Shown piece by piece: positions 17,230 to 25,589 of a DNA stretch of 32,552 nucleotides. The notes under the pieces were generated by a model that saw only the letters and a list, made by a program, of their open reading frames with translations, was not told where the DNA came from and ran no database searches. The translations under genes and the position numbers were made by a program. Source of the stretch: an uncultured Alphaproteobacteria bacterium (GTDB lineage: Bacteria; Pseudomonadota; Alphaproteobacteria; Rhodobacterales; Rhodobacteraceae); assembly GCA_902574225.1 (NCBI GenBank), contig CACGMO010000022.1, forward strand, positions 1-32,552, read 5' to 3'. Each line of letters starts with the position of its first letter. Position 1 is the stretch's first letter.

Positions 17230-17519
17230 GTTTCCATCTCCACCTTATTCGCAAAATTAAGATCTAGTTCTGTTAACCCACCTGCATCATGTGTTGAAAG
17301 GGACAAGTCGACCGTTTTAAACACATTAGTCCAGTTTGGATGGTGGTTAATCTCCTCCGCTATAAATGCGATCCGACACATCCATGAAAATGCCTCCTTG
17401 AAGTTTTTAAAAACAAAGGTTTTTTGGATGTAGATTTTGTCCTCCGAAAAACTCCATCCTTTTGAAAGCAAATGTTCAAACTTTTCATCTATTTCTTTAT
17501 TACTAAGTTTTCTTGTCAT
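17226..17519 (-). CDS. phhB: Pterin-4a-carbinolamine dehydratase
   Basis: PhhB/PCD dehydrates 4a-hydroxytetrahydropterin, recycling pterin cofactor. The 97-residue protein has the family signature E-x2-N-H-H-P-N-W (residues 55-63), in which H59 and H60 are catalytic, and the second conserved His in STHDAGGLT (H77). Length is normal. The ATG at 17519 directly follows the stop of the FemAB-like gene with no gap, so it is the last gene of the ridA-GDPD-FemAB-phhB operon. No phenylalanine hydroxylase gene is in the window, so its partner reaction may be molybdopterin or another pterin pathway. The 3' end overlaps the peroxiredoxin gene. Confidence 0.92.
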   Translation of the reverse strand: MTRKLSNKEIDEKFEHLLSKGWSFSEDKIYIQKTFVFKNFKEAFSWMCRIAFIAEEINHHPNWTNVFKTVDLSLSTHDAGGLTELDLNFANKVEMET

Positions 17520-18662
17520 CTATTTTTCTCCTTTTTTGAATGGGCTGATGAACTGTATTTGTTTACTGCTATGGCTAACAATTTTTTTCTCTTCTTTTAA
17601 AAAATCATCCACAGCGTCCATAAAGCCTTTATGTGGGAACCAATGGCTTGAGTATGTTATACACGCTTCGTATCCTCTCGCAATCTTATGGTCTCCTTGA
17701 GCACCAGCCTCTACCCTTTTCAAACCTCGCTCGATGGCGAAATCTATAGCTTTATAGTAACAAAGCTCAAAGTGCATTGCAGGAAAAAACTGATTGCAGC
17801 CCCAATATCTTCCATACAAGCAATCTGATCCTATAAAATTCAAGGCACCTGCTACATACTGATCATTTTTTTTTGCCAGCACTAGTAGAATGTTATCTTT
17901 TAGGTTTTGCTTTAGACCCATAAAAAAATTCTTTGTGAGGTAAGGATAACCCCATTTTCTCTGTCCAGTATTTTGATAAAAATGCCAAAATGACTCTAGC
18001 TCTAGGTCTGTTAGTTGACTTCCAGTTAAAGATTTAATTTCACCACCGAAGTTTCTTGCCTGTTTTCTTTCCTTTGTTATATTTTTCCTCTTGCGGTGTG
18101 TTAATGACCCTAAGAAATCATCAAATGATTTATAGTCCCTATTAAACCAATGATATTGGATGCCTTCTCTTACAAGCAGATTGTTTTTTTTTGCAATACT
18201 AACAAAACTTTTACTACAGAAAGTTATATGTAATGACGAAAGATTATTTTGCTTAATGAGTCTCTTTGCTGATGAGATCATTTCACCAACCTTATCTTCG
18301 TAATCACTTTGTACTAATATTCTTTCCCCTGAAACAGGAGTAAATGGTACAGCAACTTGTAGTTTTGGATAGTAATTTCCCCCTGATCTCTCATAGGCAT
18401 CGGCCCAACTATGATCAAAAACATACTCTCCTTGGGAATGATTTTTTAAAAAACTTACGATTATTCCTACTACAATATTTTTTTCTTTAAAAGTTATATA
18501 AAAAGGAACCCAACCGGTTTTAGGTCCTACAGAATTGCTAGTTTCCAAAAGAAAAAAAAAATCATATGACAGGAAAGGATCACCAACTGCCCTACTAGAA
18601 CGGCATGCTTCCCATTCATCTCTTGATATAGACTTTATAGTTGTGCAAATTGCAGTTTCCAA
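17520..18662 (-). CDS. FemAB-like / DUF482 acyltransferase-fold protein
   Basis: The 380-residue protein matches the DUF482 family, related to GNAT and FemAB enzymes. The conserved core is in the C-terminal half: KRKNITKERKQA, then CLYGRYWGCNQFFPAMHFELCYYKAIDFAI, then VEAGAQGDHKIARGYEA and SSHWFPHKGF. FemAB enzymes add amino acids to peptidoglycan from aminoacyl-tRNA, but DUF482 members have no confirmed reaction that I know, so function stays open. The start is TTG at 18662 with AAGGGAAG at good spacing. It lies 19 bases after the GDPD gene and directly abuts phhB. The linkage of DUF482, ridA and a GDPD gene is familiar from Rhodobacterales. Confidence 0.85.
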   Translation of the reverse strand: METAICTTIKSISRDEWEACRSSRAVGDPFLSYDFFFLLETSNSVGPKTGWVPFYITFKEKNIVVGIIVSFLKNHSQGEYVFDHSWADAYERSGGNYYPKLQVAVPFTPVSGERILVQSDYEDKVGEMISSAKRLIKQNNLSSLHITFCSKSFVSIAKKNNLLVREGIQYHWFNRDYKSFDDFLGSLTHRKRKNITKERKQARNFGGEIKSLTGSQLTDLELESFWHFYQNTGQRKWGYPYLTKNFFMGLKQNLKDNILLVLAKKNDQYVAGALNFIGSDCLYGRYWGCNQFFPAMHFELCYYKAIDFAIERGLKRVEAGAQGDHKIARGYEACITYSSHWFPHKGFMDAVDDFLKEEKKIVSHSSKQIQFISPFKKGEK

Positions 18663-18681
18663 TATCTTCCCTTTGCAATCT

Positions 18682-19449
18682 TTACTCTGTTATATCAGGC
18701 TCATAATGTTCGAAGGTGATATTATCTACTAATCCCTTCAAACTCTTCTCGATCTCTCTTGAAGTAATTGTCCATGATAAAATTGCAATATTTAATTTTT
18801 TTAACCTTTTAACTCTGATATTTTTAATCCCTTTCCAGTCCTGAGAGATAAACTGTAATCTATTAGCAACTATTTCATTTTCAATTTTGTTATTTTTAAT
18901 CTTGCTACCAATACTCTCAATTTTTGGAAAACTTGTAGTTAGACCCAAAGGAACCCTTCCAAACACATTTCTTTTTCTAATATACTTTATAAGATCTAAG
19001 TTGAAAGACATTAGAGCAACAGGGCCCTTGTAGCTTTTAAGATTCTCTGCAAGAACCCTTGTGAACATATTTATGTTTTTTTTTATGTACTTGGAGTATT
19101 TGATTTCTAATAGTATCGGCACACGGCCGTTTACTAAATTAAAAACCTCTTCTATTGTTGGCACTTTTTCATTGTTAGATAGCTTCGCTTTTTTTATGTA
19201 ACTTAAGTGTTTATTAAAAACGAAGCCTGTTTTTGTTGTAAGCCGACCAAGAAAAAAGTCATGAAAAACGATAATTTTAAAATCCTTAGTAAACTGTATG
19301 TCCATTTCAATTGAGTAGTTTTTCTCAATTGCTAGCCTAAACGCTTCTAGAGAGTTTTCTGGAATTGTTTCAGAAACTTTCAATGACCTTATATGAAAGC
19401 CTCGGTGCGCAAAAGGTCTTTTGGTCAAGAAGCTGTGAGGGTTCCTCAA
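18682..19449 (-). CDS. ugpQ: Glycerophosphodiester phosphodiesterase
   Basis: GDPD enzymes hydrolyse glycerophosphodiesters (phospholipid head-group breakdown products) to glycerol-3-phosphate and an alcohol. The 255-residue protein has the diagnostic motifs: AHRGFH (H15, R16), PENSLEAF, IEMDIQ (metal-binding Glu and Asp), FHDFFLGRLT (catalytic His) and ILLEIK. There is no signal peptide, so it is a cytoplasmic UgpQ-type enzyme. The start is TTG at 19449, two bases after the ridA stop, and no in-frame ATG precedes the HRG motif. Phospholipid recycling in phosphate-poor water is a plausible role. The symbol is by family, since no ugp transporter is adjacent. Confidence 0.88.
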   Translation of the reverse strand: MRNPHSFLTKRPFAHRGFHIRSLKVSETIPENSLEAFRLAIEKNYSIEMDIQFTKDFKIIVFHDFFLGRLTTKTGFVFNKHLSYIKKAKLSNNEKVPTIEEVFNLVNGRVPILLEIKYSKYIKKNINMFTRVLAENLKSYKGPVALMSFNLDLIKYIRKRNVFGRVPLGLTTSFPKIESIGSKIKNNKIENEIVANRLQFISQDWKGIKNIRVKRLKKLNIAILSWTITSREIEKSLKGLVDNITFEHYEPDITE

Positions 19450-19451
19450 GG

Positions 19452-19910
19452 CTAGGATTCTACTTCAAATATTCCATCAATTTCAACTGCTACTCCAAGT
19501 GGTAGATTTGCGCCAACTGCCGTTCGAGCATGCCTTCCTTTTTCACCGAATAATTCAACTAAAAGATCAGACGCTCCATTGATAACGCTGGGTTGCTCGG
19601 TGAAATCTGGCGCAGAATTTACAAAACCACCAAGCTTCACAACTTTGGTGACTTTATTTAAGTCTCCATTTACTGCACTTTTCAATTGCGCCAGCAACGA
19701 AATGGCGCATTGTCTTGCTGCATTATATCCTTCTTCTACATTAAGATCTTTACCTAAAACTCCTCTAATAAAGCCATTTTCATTTTGTGACACTTGTCCA
19801 GATACAAAAACCAATTTATCGATCTTTACGAAGGGTATGTAGTTAGCAGCCGGTGGTGGTGCGTCGGGTAATACTATACCTTTATCGATAAGTGTTGCAT
19901 TGATATCCAT
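19452..19910 (-). CDS. RidA/YjgF-family protein
   Basis: RidA-family proteins hydrolyse reactive enamine/imine intermediates from PLP enzymes such as threonine dehydratase. The 152-residue protein has VFVSGQVSQNENG (about 33-45), YNAARQCAISLLAQLK, VVKLGGFVNSAPDF, and the C-terminal RTAVGANLPLGVAVEIDGIFEV with the conserved Arg and Glu of the active cleft. At about 150 residues it belongs to the longer YjgF subgroup, so imine deaminase activity is likely but not certain. The ribosome binding site GAAAGGA precedes the ATG. It is the first gene of a four-gene operon and divergent from the sulfur dioxygenase gene; the shared 93-base gap holds a minus-strand TATAAT (19951-19956). Confidence 0.9.
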   Translation of the reverse strand: MDINATLIDKGIVLPDAPPPAANYIPFVKIDKLVFVSGQVSQNENGFIRGVLGKDLNVEEGYNAARQCAISLLAQLKSAVNGDLNKVTKVVKLGGFVNSAPDFTEQPSVINGASDLLVELFGEKGRHARTAVGANLPLGVAVEIDGIFEVES

Positions 19911-20003
19911 TTTTCAATCCTTTCAAAAAATCAAATGTTAAGGTATACTAATTATATCTATTTATACATAATTCCTTTATCTTAATAAACAAAAAGGTAT
20001 TTT

Positions 20004-20885
20004 ATGAAAAATACAAAAACTGAGATTAAAGCTTTTTTCCATCAATCTACAAATACCATTTGCTACGTCGTTAGTGACAAGGAAACAAAATGTGCTGCGA
20101 TAATTGACAGTTGTCTAGACTATGATCATGCAGACGGTAGTTTAGACACAGAACACGCTGACTCTGTGATACAATACATCCAAAAAGAAAACTTAAAACC
20201 TGCTTGGATCCTCGAGACACATGTACATGCTGACCATTTATCTGCAGCTCCATACTTTAAGGAGAAGTTCGAGGTACCAGTTGCAATTGGTAAAAATATA
20301 ACAAAGGTACAGCATACTTTCGGTGTTATTTATAATACTGAGCGAGGTTTTAGAAAAGATGGTTCGCAGTTTGATCACCTTTTTGAAGATGGAGAGAAGT
20401 TTAGTATTGGCAATTTAAATTGTGAGTATATTTTTACACCAGGCCATACACCAGCATGTGGTTCTTATAAAATCGAGGATAATATTTTTGTAGGTGATAC
20501 GCTTTTTATGCATGATTTCGGTACTGCTAGATGCGACTTTCCAGGAGGCGATGCTCGTGATCTCTTTAAGTCGATAAGACGAATTTTAAGTTACCCTGGA
20601 AATACAAATCTTTGGATGTGTCATGACTATTTGACCGATAGTCGAAAAAATTATCAGTGGAAATCTACTGTGGAAAAACAAAGAAAGTTAAACCCTCATG
20701 TAAAAGATGGTATAAATGAAGAAGAGTTTGTAAAAATAAGAGAAGAGAAAGACTCGCGTCTAGGGGCACCTAAACTTATAGTGCCATCGATACAAGTAAA
20801 CATGCGCGCAGGAGAAATGCCTCCACCAGAACGTAACGGAGTTTCATACCTAAAGGTTCCCGTAAAGTTTAAAGAGAAAGAATAA
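20004..20885 (+). CDS. MBL-fold hydrolase, ETHE1-like persulfide dioxygenase
   Basis: The 293-residue metallo-beta-lactamase-fold protein has the metal motif T-H-V-H-A-D-H (72-78), then TPGHTPACGSY, VGDTLFMHDFGTARCDFPGG and MCHDYL. The GTARCDF..GGDA segment is characteristic of the ETHE1/Blh group, which oxidises glutathione persulfide to sulfite with a single iron. Glyoxalase II is less likely because the segment after GDTLF differs. The ribosome binding site AAAGGTA precedes the ATG. It is divergent from ridA and 24 bases ahead of mlaC. Sulfite made by this enzyme could be exported by a TauE-type permease such as the one at 30330-31115, which is an inference. Confidence 0.85.
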   Translation: MKNTKTEIKAFFHQSTNTICYVVSDKETKCAAIIDSCLDYDHADGSLDTEHADSVIQYIQKENLKPAWILETHVHADHLSAAPYFKEKFEVPVAIGKNITKVQHTFGVIYNTERGFRKDGSQFDHLFEDGEKFSIGNLNCEYIFTPGHTPACGSYKIEDNIFVGDTLFMHDFGTARCDFPGGDARDLFKSIRRILSYPGNTNLWMCHDYLTDSRKNYQWKSTVEKQRKLNPHVKDGINEEEFVKIREEKDSRLGAPKLIVPSIQVNMRAGEMPPPERNGVSYLKVPVKFKEKE

Positions 20886-20909
20886 ACTCAATTCATATAT
20901 ATTACTAAT

Positions 20910-21509
20910 ATGCACATTTCACTGAAGTCATTTTTATTCTGTTTTCTATTGCTTTTGAACTTATTCAGCTTCCAAAAATTATATGCAGATAGAATAATTC
21001 TATCCCAGCAATTGGTTAAAAATCTATACAATGACTTAGTTGCCACATCGATGAAAGAGCTATCCATTGATGAGCAAAAAATAGAGCTCAAAAACCTTTT
21101 TCAAAAATATGTTGATGTTCCTATCATAGCGAGAGCAGTTCTGGGAAAAAGCTGGCGTCAGTCTAATAGCGATCAAAGAAAGCGGTTTATTAGTGCATTC
21201 AAAACATATGTTTCTCACAAGTATGGAAGACAATTTTCAGAATTTAAAGGTACTACGCTAGAAATCACGAAAAGTCGTGATACTCTCACAAAAGCTGGTG
21301 TGCTTGTTTCTTCAATAGTCGCGGTCCCAGGCAATCCTTCTTTGAAAGTCGTATGGCAAGTATCAGATGGAAGTGGATCTTTAAAGTTAGTTGACTTGAG
21401 AGTAGAGGGTATATCAATGCTTTCAACTGAGAGACAGGAATTCAGATCAAAATTAAAGAAATTTGAAGGGTCTATAGATGACCTCATTCAAGCTATTCCC
21501 CATGAATAG
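20910..21509 (+). CDS. mlaC: MlaC-type phospholipid-binding periplasmic protein
   Basis: MlaC shuttles phospholipids between the outer membrane and the inner-membrane MlaFEDB transporter to keep lipid asymmetry. The 199-residue protein has a signal peptide (hydrophobic residues 6-22, ending KLYA), then the Tol/Ttg2 pattern: FQKYVDVPIIARAVLGKSWRQ, DQRKRFISAFKTYV, YGRQFSEFKG, and VVWQV..GSLKLVDLRVEGISM near the end. Length fits. No clear Shine-Dalgarno precedes the ATG, and only 24 bases separate it from the upstream dioxygenase, so it may be translated by coupling. The other mla genes are not in the window. It ends 4 bases from the convergent PBP gene. Confidence 0.9.
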   Translation: MHISLKSFLFCFLLLLNLFSFQKLYADRIILSQQLVKNLYNDLVATSMKELSIDEQKIELKNLFQKYVDVPIIARAVLGKSWRQSNSDQRKRFISAFKTYVSHKYGRQFSEFKGTTLEITKSRDTLTKAGVLVSSIVAVPGNPSLKVVWQVSDGSGSLKLVDLRVEGISMLSTERQEFRSKLKKFEGSIDDLIQAIPHE

Positions 21510-21513
21510 CCCT

Positions 21514-23529
21514 TTAGTTATCCCATAAAAGAGCCCTAATTAAGCCTCCGATAAGAGAAGAATTTTTTGGTTTTCCATCCGCTTCAACTTGAGATTGAAA
21601 CTGAAATTTTGTTACTGTCTCATCATAATTTCTTAACGTATCAAACTGATCAGGTGAGATCATTGCTATTTCCTTTTTTGAAACAAGCTGGAGGCTTATT
21701 TTTGTCATTATCTTGGAAAATATCTTTGCTGGCAAACCACCCCCATTTACGTTTTTCAATGGTTTATTGTCATCATTGCCCATCCATACACCAATGACAT
21801 AATTATTCGAAAAACCAACAAACCATGCGTCTCTGAAAGATTGACTCGTGCCTGTTTTACCGGCTATTTGCCATTCTGAAACAGATGCATTTTTACCTGT
21901 TCCATTTTCTACACTCGAAAACATAAGATATTTAAGTGTCTGCGCGGCCAGCTTGGAAAATACTCGAAACCCTGGCTCAGAACCTTCGCTGATAATTACC
22001 TCGTTGGTTTCCTTGATACTTAAGTCTTTCCATCCCTTTGGGTAAACTCTTATACCATTATTTAGAATTCCGGCGTATGCAGAGGTAAGCTCTATTAAAT
22101 CTACCTCAGACGATCCCAAAGCTATTGAAGGTTCACGAGGTATAGCCGTTTCTATCCCTAATTCTTTAGCTAAAGTTCTTACTCTATTTATACCAATTTT
22201 ATCTCCTACCTTTGCTGCAACTGTATTTAGGGATTTTGAAAACGCTTCTTCCATAGTAACTTGACCAAGATACCTATTATCATAATTTTTAGGGGAATAT
22301 TCCTTATTATTGTTTTTACCAAAAACGATCGTGACCGGCTCATCCATAAGCACTGTGTTAGGCGAGATACCAAGGTCTAGAGCAGCTCCATAGACGAAGG
22401 GTTTAAAAGCTGATCCTGGTTGTCGTTTTGCCTGATAAGCTCTATTAAATTGTCCTGGTATTTTATCTGAAGGTCTTCCGCCACTCATTGCTCTTACACG
22501 TCCATCTGCAGACATAACAACGACGGCAATTTGTGCTTTAGAATCCGACATGATTTGTGTTTCTAAGAATGAAGATATTGTGTCATCGACTTCTTTCTGA
22601 ATTTTGGGGTCAAAGTATGTTCTTATAATAATGTCCTCTTTGCTTTGTTTTGTTATTTCCCGAGGTGCATCTTGCATTATCCAATCAGCGTAATAAGAAC
22701 CTATCTCATTAATGTTATTTTCCTCAATTACAGGAAGCGCTTTTGCAGCCTCATTAAAATCTTTAATCGAAATCAATTTCTGATCTTTCATTATTTTTAA
22801 TACTGTGAGCGCCCTAGCTTGTGACAGTTTTTTGTTGTTTATCGGTGAATACCTTGACGGAGCTTTTAACAGACCAGCTAAAAGTGCAGCTTCACCTATT
22901 GCAAGCTCAGATGAATTTTTATTAAAATATCGCTCAGATGCAGCCTCAAATCCGTATGCCCCAGAACCTAAATATACTCTATTTATATAAATGGAAAGAA
23001 TATCTTCTTTAGAGTACGCATACTCTAAAGCTAAAGCAAAAGGTATCTCAAGCAATTTTCGAGAGATAGTCGATCTCCTGCAATGTTTTTGCGTATTGGA
23101 ATCACCTTGTAAAAGGCAAAGTATCTTTGCTACCTGCTGAGTAATAGTTGAACCCCCATGACCGGAAAAGGGTCCTCTTCCTTCACTCAAATTTATTCTT
23201 ATTGCGCCCAGAATTCCCCTTATTGAAATTCCGTAGTGGGAGTAAAAAGATCTATCCTCCACGGATATTATTGCATCATGAAGAGCACGGTTCAAACCAT
23301 TCGATTTCAAAACACCACCAAATTGGTTTCCGCGCCAAGCGAACACATCATTATTTCTATCAAGAAGTGTTACCGACCCTCTTTTTCTATCATCTAAAAG
23401 TGTGGCAATTGGTGGCAGCTTATTTACATAATTGACCACCGCTATAAACAGCATTAAAAGAACTATCATAGCCACATTTAGGGACACCCAAAGTAAGTAT
23501 TTTAATGTTTTTCTTAAAATTGTACTCAT
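21514..23529 (-). CDS. Bifunctional class A penicillin-binding protein (transglycosylase/transpeptidase)
   Basis: Class A PBP (PBP1 type) that polymerises and cross-links peptidoglycan. An N-terminal membrane helix (WVSLNVAMIVLLMLFIAVVNYV) precedes the GT51 domain, with the catalytic Glu in SVEDRSFYSHYG, then GGSTITQQVAK and INRVYLGSGAYGFEAAS. The transpeptidase domain has S-A-F-K in RQPGSAFKPF (catalytic Ser), S-L-N in SKSLNTVA and K-T-G in AGKTGTSQSF. The open frame reaches TTG 23589 (691 residues), but ATG 23529 (671 residues) gives a short cytoplasmic tail before the helix and is preferred; neither has a clear ribosome binding site. There is no large insert between the domains. It stands alone, divergent from the PII gene. 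Confidence 0.93.
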   Translation of the reverse strand: MSTILRKTLKYLLWVSLNVAMIVLLMLFIAVVNYVNKLPPIATLLDDRKRGSVTLLDRNNDVFAWRGNQFGGVLKSNGLNRALHDAIISVEDRSFYSHYGISIRGILGAIRINLSEGRGPFSGHGGSTITQQVAKILCLLQGDSNTQKHCRRSTISRKLLEIPFALALEYAYSKEDILSIYINRVYLGSGAYGFEAASERYFNKNSSELAIGEAALLAGLLKAPSRYSPINNKKLSQARALTVLKIMKDQKLISIKDFNEAAKALPVIEENNINEIGSYYADWIMQDAPREITKQSKEDIIIRTYFDPKIQKEVDDTISSFLETQIMSDSKAQIAVVVMSADGRVRAMSGGRPSDKIPGQFNRAYQAKRQPGSAFKPFVYGAALDLGISPNTVLMDEPVTIVFGKNNNKEYSPKNYDNRYLGQVTMEEAFSKSLNTVAAKVGDKIGINRVRTLAKELGIETAIPREPSIALGSSEVDLIELTSAYAGILNNGIRVYPKGWKDLSIKETNEVIISEGSEPGFRVFSKLAAQTLKYLMFSSVENGTGKNASVSEWQIAGKTGTSQSFRDAWFVGFSNNYVIGVWMGNDDNKPLKNVNGGGLPAKIFSKIMTKISLQLVSKKEIAMISPDQFDTLRNYDETVTKFQFQSQVEADGKPKNSSLIGGLIRALLWDN

Positions 23530-23776
23530 GACTAAATTAAACTTTTGTCTAACAACAATTACCCTGTGAAAAAATCTTTGTAAACCCAAGACTGTTTATT
23601 AAAAAAACGTACTTTTTTTGCCTAAAATTTAACCAATTACATTTTTTTGCTCAATTATTAATCAAATTTCTATGTTTATTAAAAAATTCAGCTTTAATGT
23701 AAAAAATTGCCGTTTCTATTTTTCGATGATCACCTACAAGTTGCATCAATAAATTGTAATTGCGAAAGGAGACTTA

Positions 23777-24115
23777 ATGAAACTTATAATAGCAGTTATT
23801 AAACCTTTCAAACTAGAAGAGGTTCGTGATGCGTTGAAGGATATAGGCATCCAGGGCCTTATGGTTTCAGAGGTAAAAGGTTACGGAAGGCAAGACGGCC
23901 ATTCCGAAGTTTACAGAGGAGCAGAATACACCGTTAGCTTTGTTCCAAAATTAAAATTAGAAATAGTGGTAGCAGACAAAGATGCCTCTAAAACTGTCGA
24001 GACCATTAGTGAGGTCGCTAAAACAGGAAAGATAGGCGATGGTAAAATTTTTGTTTCCCCCATTGAGTCTGCCCTGCGGATAAGGACTGACGAAAAAAAT
24101 GATGATGCAATTTAA
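23777..24115 (+). CDS. glnK: PII nitrogen regulatory protein
   Basis: The 112-residue PII protein senses 2-oxoglutarate, ATP/ADP and glutamine status. MKLIIAVIKPFKLEEVRDAL is the canonical start. The T-loop is present with the uridylylated Tyr (Y51 in YRGAEYTVSFVPK), and GKIGDGKIFV is the B-loop. The C-terminal IRTDEKNDDAI fits. Linkage to amtB marks it as GlnK, which blocks the ammonium channel when nitrogen is plentiful. A strong ribosome binding site (AAAGGAG) lies 7 bases before the ATG. The upstream 187 bases are extremely AT-rich; I see no clear sigma54 box or NtrC site. Confidence 0.95.
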   Translation: MKLIIAVIKPFKLEEVRDALKDIGIQGLMVSEVKGYGRQDGHSEVYRGAEYTVSFVPKLKLEIVVADKDASKTVETISEVAKTGKIGDGKIFVSPIESALRIRTDEKNDDAI

Positions 24116-24143
24116 CCCTATGTTTAAAAAGAAAGAGCAAAGA

Positions 24144-25460
24144 ATGTCTAAATTATTATTTTTGAGCACTGCTGTGCTAGGTTTATCTTCGACAACATTG
24201 TTCGCAGATGGACATACCCAAGACTACAGTGAGTCTGGGTACTTTATATTCAATACGTTGCTATTCCTGATAGGCGGTTTTTTGGTGATGTGGATGGCCG
24301 CTGGTTTTGCAATGCTGGAAACGGGATTGGTAAGATCGAAGAATGCATCTACACAACTTTTAAAGAATGTTGCGCTGTTCTCTCTCGCGTCAATCGCATA
24401 TTTCATTGTAGGATTTAACTTAATGTATCCTGGCGATGGTTGGATTATCGACGGATGGATGGGAGGTTTCTCGCTAACGGGTCTCGAGCCTGCTGGTGTA
24501 GGTGCTGATGGCGTCGACTTAACATACGCGTCGGTTGGGTCTGATTTTTTCTTTCAATTAATGTTTTGTGCCGCTACTGCCTCAATAGTTTCTGGTACAG
24601 TAGCTGAGCGTGTAAAGCTTTGGCCCTTTTTGATCTTTACCATCGTGTTAACAGGGATCTTTTACCCAATAAGTGCTTCATGGCAGTGGGGTGGCGGTTG
24701 GCTCTCAGAAGCTGGATTTTCAGATTTTGCTGGATCAACAGTTGTGCACGCAACTGGTGCAGCAGCTGCTTTAGCCGGTGCAATGGTAATTGGTGCCAGA
24801 CATGGAAGATACAAAGATGATGGGTCTGTCATACCAATGCCTGGCTCGAACTTGCCACTTGCAACACTAGGGATGTTTATTCTCTGGTTGGGATGGTTTG
24901 GTTTCAACGGCGGCTCACAACTAGCTATGGGGACAATCGGTGATGTTGCTGATGTATCAAGGATATTCGCAAACACTAATACCGCAGCTGCCGGGGGTGC
25001 AGTCGCAGCTCTCATTTTAACCCAAATTATGTATGGTAAAGCCGACTTGACCATGGTATTAAACGGTGCGTTAGCAGGGCTGGTATCCATAACCGCTGAA
25101 CCTCTAATGCCTTCGCTAGGGCTTGCCACAATAATAGGTGCTATCGGTGGAGTAATAATTGTGTTCTCAGTACCCCTACTCGATAGATTAAAGATAGACG
25201 ATGTAGTAGGTGCCATATCGGTACACGGTATAGCCGGAATTTGGGGAACTTTAGCTGTGGTCCTCTCTAATTCGGATGCTTCGTTTGGGACCCAATTACT
25301 TGGTACAGTATCTATCTGCGTATTCACATTCGTTGTTTCGTATATCGCTTGGATGATCTTGGATATGCTGATGGGCGCAAAAGTAAGTGAAGAGAGTGAA
25401 GTTGAGGGACTCGATAAGACTGAGCTGGGGATCGAAGCTTATCCAGATTTTTCTAAGTAA
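24144..25460 (+). CDS. amtB: Ammonium transporter
   Basis: Amt-family ammonium channel with about 11 membrane helices in the inner membrane. ATG 24144 gives 438 residues with a signal-like N-terminus (SKLLFLSTAVLGLSSTTLFA), usual for Amt; the longer frame from 24099 would overlap glnK and bury the signal, so it is rejected. The pore twin-His residues are in VVHATGAAAA and ISVHGIAGIWGT. GFAMLETGLVRSKN, FFFQLMFCAATASIVSG and GGGWL are conserved. GAAAGAG precedes the start. It follows glnK by 28 bases as one nitrogen-uptake unit and is closed by a strong terminator. Confidence 0.95.
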   Translation: MSKLLFLSTAVLGLSSTTLFADGHTQDYSESGYFIFNTLLFLIGGFLVMWMAAGFAMLETGLVRSKNASTQLLKNVALFSLASIAYFIVGFNLMYPGDGWIIDGWMGGFSLTGLEPAGVGADGVDLTYASVGSDFFFQLMFCAATASIVSGTVAERVKLWPFLIFTIVLTGIFYPISASWQWGGGWLSEAGFSDFAGSTVVHATGAAAALAGAMVIGARHGRYKDDGSVIPMPGSNLPLATLGMFILWLGWFGFNGGSQLAMGTIGDVADVSRIFANTNTAAAGGAVAALILTQIMYGKADLTMVLNGALAGLVSITAEPLMPSLGLATIIGAIGGVIIVFSVPLLDRLKIDDVVGAISVHGIAGIWGTLAVVLSNSDASFGTQLLGTVSICVFTFVVSYIAWMILDMLMGAKVSEESEVEGLDKTELGIEAYPDFSK

Positions 25461-25484
25461 TATTTAGTAATAGTTTCTCCTCCT

Positions 25485-25519
25485 AAACCCACTCGTTTTT
25501 AACGAGTGGGTTTTTTTTT
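25485..25519 (+). terminator. Rho-independent terminator of glnK-amtB
   Basis: A perfect 13-bp stem (AAACCCACTCGTT with AACGAGTGGGTTT, 25485-25497 and 25501-25513, 3-nt loop) runs into nine T's (25511-25519). It begins 25 bases after the amtB stop. The A-tract on the left could let it act in both directions, but no gene enters from the right. Confidence 0.95.
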
Positions 25520-25531
25520 GATAGTATTTGA

Positions 25532-25545
25532 TTTTTGATCAAAAA
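25532..25545. promoter_or_regulatory. 14-bp palindrome upstream of the HU gene
   Basis: TTTTTGATCAAAAA is a perfect palindrome between the amtB terminator and the HU gene's probable -10 box. It could be a protein-binding site, but an AT-rich palindrome of this length is only modest evidence. Confidence 0.25.
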
Positions 25546-25563
25546 GATGGTTTGATTCTTAGA

Positions 25564-25569
25564 TATAAT
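25564..25569 (+). promoter_or_regulatory. -10 box of the HU-family gene
   Basis: A perfect TATAAT lies 20 bases before the HU start codon. No good -35 is found at 16-18 bases upstream (the sequence there is A-rich), so activation by a factor or an UP-like element is possible. Confidence 0.4.
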
Positions 25570-25589
25570 TATAACTTTAAGGGTACACT

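Noticed and set aside
23590-23776. Sigma54/NtrC promoter upstream of the PII gene
   Set aside because: No TGGCAC-N5-TTGC-like pair is visible, and TTGC triplets alone are not enough.
24099-24143. Longer amtB start overlapping glnK
   Set aside because: Places a charged stretch before a good signal peptide that starts at ATG 24144 with its own GAAAGAG.
24662-25327. Long open frame antisense to amtB (221 codons)
   Set aside because: Proline- and alanine-rich shadow of a conserved gene, with no ribosome binding site or recognisable domain.
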